Origin: JBCCGR01 sp039029195
GTDB lineage: Bacteria; Pseudomonadota; Alphaproteobacteria; Rhizobiales; Rhizobiaceae
Assembly (NCBI GenBank): GCA_039029195.1
Contig: JBCCGR010000055.1
Coordinates: 1 to 31,327, forward strand
Reading direction: 5' to 3'
DNA length: 31,327 nt
This document shows positions 25,031 through 31,327 of this stretch, piece by piece. The notes below the pieces were generated by a model. The model had not been told where the DNA came from, searched no databases, and worked only from the letters and a program-made list of their open reading frames with translations. The stretch's first letter is position 1, and each line of letters begins with the position of its first letter. A program made the position numbers and the translations under genes.

Positions 25031-25124
25031 TTAGGCGTCGATGAAATATTAGGCGACCACTAAGCTGTCTTATCTGGGGGCAATGCGCCCTGTATGGCGC
25101 GCAAACAGACCTCATTTCGACCGA

Positions 25125-25152
25125 TTGTCGGGCGCTTTTATTGCGATATAGT
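25125..25152 (+). promoter_or_regulatory. Sigma-70 promoter of the candidate small RNA
   Basis: TTGTCG (25125-25130), a 16-bp spacer, and TATAGT (25147-25152). Transcription would start near 25157-25160. Confidence 0.6.
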
Positions 25153-25156
25153 GGTG

Positions 25157-25230
25157 GCACCGGATTCATCCGGCAGAGGTGTTTGCACCACGAACCCTCG
25201 GCCCCACGCCCTGGCGTGGGGTTTTTGTTT
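25157..25230 (+). ncRNA. Candidate small RNA, about 75 nt
   Basis: A good promoter and a strong intrinsic terminator enclose about 75 nt with no reading frame. Predicted stems are CCGGA-TTCA-TCCGG (25160-25173), GGTG-TTTG-CACC (25178-25189) and the terminator stem. The single-stranded linker ACGAACCCTC could pair with purine-rich ribosome-binding sites. It is divergent from urtA. It does not look like 4.5S, tmRNA, 6S or any riboswitch that I recognise, and no gene lies directly downstream for a leader role. Confidence 0.55.
25202..25230 (+). terminator. Intrinsic terminator of the candidate small RNA
   Basis: CCCCACGCC (25202-25210) pairs with GGCGTGGGG (25213-25221) and is followed by TTTTTGTTT. 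It is the strongest terminator in the window. Confidence 0.85.
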
Positions 25231-25250
25231 GGCAAATGGCGCTTATTGTT

Positions 25251-25365
25251 CTGGATTGCCGCTGTGGCGGCAATGACAAATGAACTTGTGGGAGCCAAGT
25301 ATCGCTTGATTTGTCTCTCGGCTTACGTTTGTCACACCCGCTACAGCTTGTGTCCAGCGAGTCAG
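25251..25365. repeat. Family C repeat pair
   Basis: The arms GGATTGCCGCTGTGGCGGCA with ATGACAAA (25253-25280) and TTTGTCACACCCGCTACAGC (25328-25347) are the same two arms as in the element at 15263-15366 but in swapped order. Confidence 0.6.
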
Positions 25366-25478
25366 ATAGTGGGATTGATGTCCTTCACCCTGCCTTCGTG
25401 TTCATTCCAGGGCTATCGCATATGAAGTTGGGTTTCGCAGCCGAGTGGAAAACCCATGCAACAGACCTCGGTTTCTGG

Positions 25479-25567
25479 TCCACACCTCATCCTGAGTTTA
25501 TCGAAGGGCGGGGTGTGGCCAGGATTGGAGGCCATCTCGTGGTTCGACGGGCTCACCATGAGGTGGA
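25479..25567. repeat. Interspersed palindromic repeat, family A, copy 4
   Basis: The left arm is ACACCTCATCCTGAGTTTAT with CGAAGGGCGGGGTGTGG, and the right arm CTCGTGGTTCGACGGGCTCA with CCATGAGGTGG. It is about 90 nt before the end of the L,D-transpeptidase gene, which reads towards it. Confidence 0.75.
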
Positions 25568-25656
25568 ACACGCTAACTGTTCACCGAAGATCGCCAAATG
25601 CGGTAGCCTTCAGGTTCATCGCCGAATGGGCAGTGGCTGAGCCGAGAGTGGCTTGT

Positions 25657-26352
25657 TTACCCACCAAACAGGGCGAACAGGCCACCTTCACGGTAGATGC
25701 GCTTGTTCTTCAGCTTTGGTCCAATAACGACCACCTTGGTGCCAACCTTGGCGCGCTCATAAAGGTCTTCCACATCCTCATTCATCATGCGGATACAACC
25801 GGAAGACATGGAAAGCCCGATTGACCAGGGCTCGTTGGTCCCGTGAATGCGGTACTGCGTGTCGCGATTGCCCTTGAAAAGATAAAGCGCCCGTGCCCCC
25901 ATGGGGTTGTCCAGACCGCCCTTTTGAACGATTGGCAAGCGACGCTTGTTCTCGCGCCACTCGCGAATGCGCATTTCCTTTGGCGGTGTCCAGGTTGGCC
26001 ATTCGGCCTTGCGGCGGACCTTAACTTCGCCTTCCCAGCCAAAGCCTTCGCGCCCGACGCCAACGCCGTAGCGCACGGCGCGCCGCTCATTCAGCACGTA
26101 GTAGAGATATTTTCGGTTGGTATCGATGATGATCGTGCCGGGTTTTTGCTCGGTGCGAATGCTCACCGTGCGGCGCCAGAATTTCGCTTTTGGCTTGCGC
26201 CCGCGATATTTTCGGTAAGGGCTGACCCGCTCATAGGTGCTGGTTTCGTAGTTGAATTTCAGCGACTGCGCCGCGCTGCCACCTGCAGAAAAGCTCAAGC
26301 CAACGACGGCGACAGCCATGGCGCCGATCAGCGGAAGAAAGCGAAGGGTCAT
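25657..26352 (-). CDS. L,D-transpeptidase (YkuD domain), first of a pair
   Basis: A 231-residue exported YkuD-family enzyme, which makes 3-3 peptidoglycan crosslinks or attaches proteins to the wall. Residues 1-28 form a signal peptide (ending GSAAQ). The catalytic domain spans about 72-215, with His170 (YRIHGTNEPWSIG) and the nucleophile Cys186 (SSGCIRM). The start at 26352 is preferred since it begins the signal peptide; a frame reaching 26421 adds 23 unlikely residues. The neighbour at 26685 is a close paralogue. Confidence 0.92.
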   Translation of the reverse strand: MTLRFLPLIGAMAVAVVGLSFSAGGSAAQSLKFNYETSTYERVSPYRKYRGRKPKAKFWRRTVSIRTEQKPGTIIIDTNRKYLYYVLNERRAVRYGVGVGREGFGWEGEVKVRRKAEWPTWTPPKEMRIREWRENKRRLPIVQKGGLDNPMGARALYLFKGNRDTQYRIHGTNEPWSIGLSMSSGCIRMMNEDVEDLYERAKVGTKVVVIGPKLKNKRIYREGGLFALFGG

Positions 26353-26580
26353 ATCGAAATATCCGGTTGTTGAGCCCGAGGGGCGACGTTTGTGCTGACT
26401 CGAGGCGAACACTAGAGTCAATTTACCATACCCTCAAGCGTCCGGCGTTCACATTTACCGGACCGTATCGAATCGGCGGAGACCCCACGCTTCCAGTCAA
26501 AACCATCGTTCGCCGCAAACTGCACCTGCTTCCTGATCGAATAAATCGCAATGTTAAACCGTGACAAGCGATGCTCGCGC
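26353..26580. promoter_or_regulatory. Upstream region of the first L,D-transpeptidase, with two GANTC sites
   Basis: A 228-nt gap bounded on the right by a terminator. Two GANTC sites (26398-26402 and 26415-26419) lie 46-67 nt before the ATG. On the minus strand TTGACT overlaps the distal one and could be a -35 element, but the -10 is poor. No gene is visible. Confidence 0.4.
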
Positions 26581-26615
26581 AAAAAAAGAGCCGCCACGGA
26601 AAGGTCCGGGCGGCT
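26581..26615 (-). terminator. Intrinsic terminator after the second L,D-transpeptidase
   Basis: Minus-strand AGCCGCC (26609-26615) pairs with GGCGGCT (26589-26595), with an inner CGGA-CCTT-TCCG stem, followed by C and seven Ts. It ends the transcript of the gene at 26685-27488 and separates it from the first paralogue. Confidence 0.88.
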
Positions 26616-26684
26616 ACTCAGTTGTTTTCAGAGGATGTTGTTGTTTTTGGTAATTCTGGGAAGCCCCGATCCTCAAAACTTTGA

Positions 26685-27488
26685 TCAGATGACGATGACC
26701 TTGGCGCCAACTTTGACGCGCTCGTAAAGGTCCATCACGTCTTCGTTGCGCATGCGAATACAGCCCGAAGATACCGCCCGGCCAATCGACCAGGGCTGGT
26801 TTGAGCCGTGAATGCGGTAAAGCGTTGATCCAAGATAAAGCGCGCGGGCACCAAGCGGGTTGTTCGGTCCGCCTTCCATGCGTTTCGGCAGAATTCGACC
26901 CTTCTTGCGTTCACGGGCGCGCATTTCTGCAGGCGGCGTCCAACTTGGCCACTTGGCCTTGCGGGTCACCTTGTGGGAGCCCGCCCACTCAAAACCGGGC
27001 TTGCCAACACCAACGCCATAGCGCCGTGCCTTGCCATTCGGCATCACATGATAAAGCCGTCGCTCGATCGTGTTGACCACGATTGTGCCGGGCTTATGAC
27101 CGCCATGATAGTCAACGACCGTGGGCAGAAGTGCCGGGTTGAACCCACGCCGGGCGGCGGGTTTTTTCTTGGCCGGGCGAACGGCGGCGACCGATTGGTT
27201 GCGCTTGCCGGAACGCTTGCGCAGCAGCCGGTTCGGCTCCTGGTAGCGTCGCAGCGCACGCGGCTGTTCCGGGCGATAGCCGGACCGCAGGCGAAGTTGC
27301 CTCTGACGGCGCACCACTGTGCGGGACTGGGTGCGCTTTCCCGGATTGAGCTGCAGCACCCATGGCGCCGACAGATCGGGTGATAGAGTGACCGGCGGCA
27401 GGCTTTGATAGCGTGAGCCTGCAAGCGCAGGAGTAGGCACGGCCAGTGCCGCGGCAAGAAGAGCAAGTGTGAGAGTTTTTGACGACAT
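26685..27488 (-). CDS. L,D-transpeptidase (YkuD domain) with Arg-rich linker, second of a pair
   Basis: A 267-residue exported YkuD enzyme. Signal peptide at 1-23 (ending ALA), then a strongly basic linker (about residues 51-115, rich in Arg, Lys, Gln), then the catalytic domain (about 133-267) with His227 (YRIHGSNQPWSIG) and Cys243 (SSGCIRM). The catalytic domain is very like that of the gene at 25657; the linker is absent there. Start at 27488 chosen because it begins the signal peptide. In Hyphomicrobiales such enzymes take part in polar wall growth and outer-membrane attachment; the specific role here is unknown. Confidence 0.92.
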   Translation of the reverse strand: MSSKTLTLALLAAALAVPTPALAGSRYQSLPPVTLSPDLSAPWVLQLNPGKRTQSRTVVRRQRQLRLRSGYRPEQPRALRRYQEPNRLLRKRSGKRNQSVAAVRPAKKKPAARRGFNPALLPTVVDYHGGHKPGTIVVNTIERRLYHVMPNGKARRYGVGVGKPGFEWAGSHKVTRKAKWPSWTPPAEMRARERKKGRILPKRMEGGPNNPLGARALYLGSTLYRIHGSNQPWSIGRAVSSGCIRMRNEDVMDLYERVKVGAKVIVI

Positions 27489-27810
27489 TGTATTGATCCG
27501 AACAGACGCAAAACTGAAAGGTTCAGACCGTGTCTGAACCCAAACCGTCCAGAGCATCGATGCGTTGACCGGAAGCCGTCAGGCTCGCCGAGTGGCACAC
27601 AAAGATTACAAAGGAACACAAAAAGTGAGGTTGCCAGATCACCGGTTTGGACCCCGCTGAAACGGGCAACACGAAGACACTGGTCGTCTAATTCCGAATC
27701 AAAAGTGAATCGCAATTGATTCAAATGCGATTCAGGGTTGAAGGCTCCGATTCACCAAAACCATGGTAATCGCCGCCTTAAAGAGTGTGGTTAATTTGGA
27801 AGGGCGACCT
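27489..27810. promoter_or_regulatory. Upstream region of the second L,D-transpeptidase with GANTC array and palindrome
   Basis: A 322-nt non-coding stretch between the DUF2927 gene and the second L,D-transpeptidase, all minus-strand genes. It holds a perfect inverted repeat GGTTCAGAC-N3-GTCTGAACC (27520-27540) close to the start codon and five GANTC sites at 27696-27753, four of them at 11-bp steps. No gene is visible. Confidence 0.55.
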
Positions 27811-28530
27811 TTATCGCACGCGCCGTTTGGCCGTTTTCAAAAGCGCTGGCAGCAGGGGCTGCACCTTGCGTGGTGAATCGCCGGAGCGCACACGCTTGTC
27901 GTAAAGCATGTTCAGGATCAGCCGGTCGAACCGGGTGAAGCTGGTATGGGTTGAGGCATCGTTGAACACGCTGGCTGTCAGGCTGGAGTGCTCGTTTAGC
28001 GGCCCAAGTCCCTGCAGAATTTCTTCCACCAGACAGCGACGGAAGAGGGACTCACCCTCGTCGGATACGATCACTGCATCAGATCGCGTGATGCCACCAC
28101 GGGTAAATCGTGCCCGAACCATGCAGCGGCCGCGCACCGGGGCCGAGCGGCTGCGATAGATCTGATCGCGGATGGTTTTGCCATATTGCGAGCGATCGAC
28201 AATGTAGACGTGAAAATTGGCGCTGCGTGGATTGGTGACGATTTGCGTGCGCAGACCACGAATGGAACTGCGCAGGCTTCGAATGAAACGTCGCACGGCC
28301 GGTCGCCGGTTTTTGCGGGATGTGTGGTGAATGTAGAACCGCACGGTGCGCTCAAACCGGCGAACATAGTTTGCTTGAAGACCAAAGCCCGCAAACTCCG
28401 ATCCAAACACCGTTCGATTAAAGCCCTTCAGGACCGATTGATCTGAAAACGCATGGGCTGACCCAAGCACCCCAAGCCAAAACACAACAACAAGGGCGAA
28501 ACAGCGTGTCAGGAGAGATGGCTTGATCAT
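27811..28530 (-). CDS. DUF2927 family exported protein
   Basis: A 239-residue protein with an N-terminal signal peptide (residues 1-27, ending AHA). The rest matches the DUF2927 pattern: basic N-terminal part, RCMVRARF, then RRCLVEEILQGLGPLNE and the C-terminal FTRFDRLILNMLYDKRVRSG. The glutamate-rich EEILQ segment has led to suggestions of a metal-dependent fold, but there is no known activity. It is divergent from tag and upstream of the L,D-transpeptidase pair on the same strand. Confidence 0.85.
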   Translation of the reverse strand: MIKPSLLTRCFALVVVFWLGVLGSAHAFSDQSVLKGFNRTVFGSEFAGFGLQANYVRRFERTVRFYIHHTSRKNRRPAVRRFIRSLRSSIRGLRTQIVTNPRSANFHVYIVDRSQYGKTIRDQIYRSRSAPVRGRCMVRARFTRGGITRSDAVIVSDEGESLFRRCLVEEILQGLGPLNEHSSLTASVFNDASTHTSFTRFDRLILNMLYDKRVRSGDSPRKVQPLLPALLKTAKRRVR

Positions 28531-28684
28531 CGTTTAAGGTCTTCACCCGGTGACGGCAGGGCTGTACGTCATGATCTGTGTATAAAGCGAGTTGGCGCGA
28601 TGGCAAATGACATCATGCTCAGCGCGACAAATTATCAGAATTTGCCGGCTCGGCATGGTTTGAGCCGCAGACGGGAGGAGCCAG

Positions 28685-29326
28685 GTGAGCGAACCGGCAA
28701 AGGGGTTGATCAAGGGCGACGACGGCAAACTGCGTTGCTTTTGGTGTGATGGCAAAGACGACTATCAGCGCTACCACGATGAAGAATGGGGCATGCCGGT
28801 GGATGATGATCACCGGCTGTTTGAAAAGATTTGTCTGGAGGGGTTCCAGTCGGGTCTCTCTTGGCTGACGATCCTGCGCAAGCGCGAGAATTTTCGCGCC
28901 GCTTTCGCTGATTTTGACTATCACGAGGTGGCAAAATTCGGCGAGGACGATGTGGAGCGGCTGGTGCAGGATGCAGGCATTGTCCGCCACAGGGGCAAGA
29001 TCAAGTCCACCATCAACAATGCACAGCGCGCCATTGAGCTGGAGCAGGAATATGGTTCGCTTGGCGCATTTTTCTGGAGTTTTGAGACACCGGAAAGCGA
29101 GCGCCCGAAAAAGTTCGACTATGATACGCTGATGAGCTTCACCACCACGCCGAAGTCGACGGAGCTGTCAAAACTCCTGAAAAAGAAAGGCTGGTCGTTT
29201 GTGGGTCCCACCACCGTCTATGCGTTCATGCAGGCGATGGGCATGGTGAACGATCACATTGAAGGATGCTACTGCCGCGACAAGGTGGAAGAGGCCCGCG
29301 CCAACTTCAAGCGACCTGGCCAATGA
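28685..29326 (+). CDS. tag: DNA-3-methyladenine glycosylase I
   Basis: A 213-residue base-excision repair enzyme that removes 3-methyladenine. The zinc-binding residues are Cys18 (RCFWC), His31 (YHDEEWG), and the C-terminal NDHIEGCYC His and Cys. The catalytic block is CLEGFQSGLSW (50-60). The start is GTG at 28685, following GGGAGGAG; there is no ATG in a better position. It overlaps the next gene by 4 nt (ATGA). Confidence 0.95.
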   Translation: MSEPAKGLIKGDDGKLRCFWCDGKDDYQRYHDEEWGMPVDDDHRLFEKICLEGFQSGLSWLTILRKRENFRAAFADFDYHEVAKFGEDDVERLVQDAGIVRHRGKIKSTINNAQRAIELEQEYGSLGAFFWSFETPESERPKKFDYDTLMSFTTTPKSTELSKLLKKKGWSFVGPTTVYAFMQAMGMVNDHIEGCYCRDKVEEARANFKRPGQ

Positions 29327-29754
29327 GCGCGGCGGCTAAGGCTCAATCGAGTGTGGCCGAGCACCCACCATTCGCCGATCCCGCTGTTGAGGGGGCCTAT
29401 GCGGCCTTTCCCGAACCCGCCCGAGCACAGCTTCTGACCCTGCGTGCACTGGCCTTTGAAGTGGCTGAAAAAACCGAAGGGGCAGGGCAGATTTCGGAGG
29501 CCCTGAAATGGGGGCAGCCAAGCTTCGTGACGACCAAACCAAAAGGGAGCACGTTTCGGCTGGGCGCTCATGAGGATGGCGCGATCAGCCTTTATTTTCT
29601 TTGCCAGACCAGCCTGGTTGAGACCTTCCGCGAGCGATATCCGGACCTCGACTGCATCGGCACCCGCGAGATCCGCTTCGCACCGGATGCCAAGCTCCCA
29701 ACGGAAGAAATCTCCCACTGCATGGCACTGGCTATGACGTATGGGAGATGGTGA
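29323..29754 (+). CDS. DUF1801 domain protein
   Basis: A 143-residue small protein of the DUF1801 (YdhG-like) type, with LRALAFEVAEKTEGAGQISE followed by ALKWGQPSF and ISLYFLCQT. Function is unknown. The ATG at 29323 overlaps the tag stop codon, so the two are translated together; an earlier in-frame ATG at 29266 lies inside tag and is rejected. Confidence 0.85.
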   Translation: MSAAAKAQSSVAEHPPFADPAVEGAYAAFPEPARAQLLTLRALAFEVAEKTEGAGQISEALKWGQPSFVTTKPKGSTFRLGAHEDGAISLYFLCQTSLVETFRERYPDLDCIGTREIRFAPDAKLPTEEISHCMALAMTYGRW

Positions 29755-29801
29755 GGGAGGCAGGGCTATCGCATATGGGATTTTTGCTTCCAGGCTCTCC
29801 A

Positions 29802-29923
29802 TTTCCCTCCCCTTTTTCAAAGGGGAGGGTGGCGCGGCGAAGCCGTGACGGGTGGGGATTTTGGTCGTTTTCTCCCCCACCCGTCGTCTTGCGAAGACAC
29901 CCTCCCCCGATGGGTGAGGGAAA
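29802..29923. repeat. Interspersed inverted-repeat element, family D
   Basis: A 122-bp unit ending in TTTCCCTC (29802-29809) and GAGGGAAA (29916-29923). Inside are CCCTCCCC-TTTTTCAAA-GGGGAGGG and ACGGGTGGGG paired with CCCCACCCGT (29849-29858 and 29875-29884). It fills most of the 305-nt gap before hisS. Only one copy lies in this window. Confidence 0.65.
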
Positions 29924-30059
29924 CAACAGAGCCTGAACATCGGGAATGGTACTCAAATGCGATTGCCCTGGTGAAAGGGGAAACACCCCGCCCTTGCCGC
30001 GACACGCCGCATTGTCTAGGAACGCTTCAGCCCGTTCAGTGTGAAAAAAGCCCGTTTCC

Positions 30060-31327
30060 GTGTCGCAGAAATCCCAGAAATCAAAGAAAAAACACAAGCT
30101 CAAGGCCCGTTTGCCGCGCGGCTTTGTTGACCGTTCGTCCGCCGACATTCGCGCCACAGACGCCATGATGGCGAAGATCAGGGCCGTGTATGAGCTTTAC
30201 GGGTTCGATCCGGTCGAAACCCCGATGTTTGAATATACCGACGCGCTCGGAAAGTTCCTGCCGGACAGCGACCGGCCCAATGAGGGCGTGTTTTCGCTGA
30301 CCGATGATGACGAACAGTGGATGAGCCTGCGCTATGATCTGACGGCACCACTCGCGCGGCATTTTGCTGAGAATTTCAACACCTTGCAGACGCCCTACCG
30401 CACTTATCGGGCGGGCTGGGTGTTCCGCAATGAAAAGCCCGGTCCGGGTCGCTTTCGTCAATTCATGCAGTTTGATGCCGACACGGTGGGCGCGCCGAAC
30501 CCTTCGGCAGATGCCGAAATGTGCATGATGATGGCCGACACGATGGAAGCGTTGGGCATTCCGCGCGGCGACTATGTGGTGCGGGTGAACAACCGCAAGG
30601 TACTCGACGGCGTCATGGAAGCGATCGGCCTTGGTGGCGAGGAGAATGCTGGCAAACGGCTCAATGTTTTGCGGGCGATCGACAAACTGGACCGGTTGGG
30701 GATCGAAGGCGTTCGCCTTCTGTTGGGACCGGGGCGCAAGGATGAAAGTGGAGACTTTACGCCTGGGGTGGAACTCGAACCTAAACAAATAACAGCGCTT
30801 GAGGACTTCATTACTGTCGAGGGAGCCAGCGGCTCTGAAAAACTAGCAAAGATTGGCGTTCAGCTGAGTGATCTCGGCATTAGTGATCAATCGGCCCAGG
30901 ATACGGCAAATTTGATGTTGCTCACGGAGACATCCCACGGTGATCGTATTGTCTTTGACCCTACATGCGTTCGAGGCCTCGAATACTACACCGGCCCCGT
31001 TTTCGAATGCGAATTGACCTTCCCGGTGACCAATGAAAAGGGTGAAACCGTGCAGTTCGGCTCGGTTGCTGGCGGCGGTCGCTACGACGGTCTCGTCAAG
31101 CGTTTTACCGGGCAGGACATTCCGGCGACCGGCTTTTCCATCGGCGTTTCCCGTCTCATGACTGCCTTGAAAAACCTTGGTAAACTCGAAGACAGCGACG
31201 TTCAGCCACCGGTCATCGTCTGTGTGATGGACCGCGATGCGGAGAGCCTTGCCGGTTATCAAAAGATGGTGCAGCAGCTTCGAAACGCAGGCATTCGTGC
31301 CGAAATGTACCAGGGCAATCCCAAACA
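30060..31327 (+). CDS. hisS: Histidyl-tRNA synthetase (partial, runs off the window)
   Basis: At least 422 residues of class II HisRS, which charges tRNA-His. Motif 2 is YRAGWVFRNEKPGPGRFRQF (117-136), the histidine-binding motif is RGLEYYTGPVFE, followed by GGGRYDGL and GFSIGVSRL. The E. coli segment RPQKGR reads KPGPGR here, as in alphaproteobacterial HisRS that do not need G-1 on tRNA-His. The start is GTG at 30060 (MSQKSQKSKK), the only start between the upstream stop and the conserved RLPRGFVDR. The frame is intact to the edge. Confidence 0.95.
   Translation, partial: MSQKSQKSKKKHKLKARLPRGFVDRSSADIRATDAMMAKIRAVYELYGFDPVETPMFEYTDALGKFLPDSDRPNEGVFSLTDDDEQWMSLRYDLTAPLARHFAENFNTLQTPYRTYRAGWVFRNEKPGPGRFRQFMQFDADTVGAPNPSADAEMCMMMADTMEALGIPRGDYVVRVNNRKVLDGVMEAIGLGGEENAGKRLNVLRAIDKLDRLGIEGVRLLLGPGRKDESGDFTPGVELEPKQITALEDFITVEGASGSEKLAKIGVQLSDLGISDQSAQDTANLMLLTETSHGDRIVFDPTCVRGLEYYTGPVFECELTFPVTNEKGETVQFGSVAGGGRYDGLVKRFTGQDIPATGFSIGVSRLMTALKNLGKLEDSDVQPPVIVCVMDRDAESLAGYQKMVQQLRNAGIRAEMYQGNPK

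Larger units (their letters stand above)
24899..25656. other. Gene-poor region between urtA and the first L,D-transpeptidase
   Basis: Of the 816 nt between the two genes, this part has no convincing protein gene. From left to right it holds an AT-rich upstream region of urtA, a 16-bp palindrome, two direct repeats, a hairpin at 25086-25101, the candidate small RNA, a family C pair (25251-25365) and family A copy 4 (25479-25567). Confidence 0.6.

Noticed and set aside
27781..27796. CtrA-like box TTAA...TTAA
   Set aside because: The two TTAA halves are 9 nt apart, not the 7 nt of CtrA sites.
30081..30788. 235-residue minus-strand frame over hisS
   Set aside because: hisS on the plus strand has class II motifs and an intact frame; the minus-strand reading has no domain.
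1..31327. CRISPR array, tRNA or rRNA gene, phage or transposase gene
   Set aside because: No regularly spaced direct repeats with spacers, no cloverleaf or rRNA core sequence, and no transposase or integrase domain was found on either strand.

Overview
The window looks like chromosomal DNA of an alphaproteobacterium, most likely of the order Hyphomicrobiales (Rhizobiales). The signs are moderately high GC, an alphaproteobacterial-type histidyl-tRNA synthetase, a DUF2927 protein, paired YkuD L,D-transpeptidases, a phnWAY phosphonate cluster, and large numbers of short palindromic repeats between genes. No tRNA, rRNA, CRISPR array, prophage or intact insertion sequence was seen.

Layout. 1-60 is the tail of an unidentified gene. 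268-894 is a Tat-exported intradiol dioxygenase-like protein. 1005-4962 (minus) is phnW-phnA-phnY, the hydrolytic route from 2-aminoethylphosphonate through phosphonoacetaldehyde and phosphonoacetate to acetate plus phosphate; a LysR regulator is transcribed divergently (5312-6187). 6823-14989 (plus) is a urease block: MFS transporter, ureD, ureA, ureB, a PlsC-type acyltransferase, ureC, a ClpP-family protease, ureE, ureF, ureG. The acyltransferase and the protease are not urease genes, yet they sit inside the cluster. 15036-15262 holds a decayed gene fragment cut by a short repeat element. 15388-18879 has a beta-propeller (GH43-like) gene divergent from an enolase-superfamily enzyme resembling cis-3-hydroxy-L-proline dehydratase, followed by a class III aminotransferase. 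19145-24840 (minus) is urtABCDE, the urea ABC importer, with a near-consensus sigma-54 promoter and a 16-bp palindrome upstream. 25157-25230 is a strong candidate for a small RNA. 25657-28530 (minus) has two L,D-transpeptidases and a DUF2927 protein. 28685-29754 is tag and a DUF1801 gene; hisS starts at 30060 and runs off the window.

Together the window is a nutrient-scavenging island. The Urt importer brings in urea, urease with its nickel chaperones splits it to ammonia, and PhnWAY releases amino nitrogen, acetate and phosphate from aminoethylphosphonate. The cell-wall and housekeeping genes on the right are a separate theme.

The least explained signals are four GANTC (CcrM-type) sites at exactly 11-bp steps upstream of the second L,D-transpeptidase, the candidate small RNA divergent from urt, the ClpP and PlsC genes inside the urease cluster, and several families of interspersed inverted-repeat elements in the gaps.
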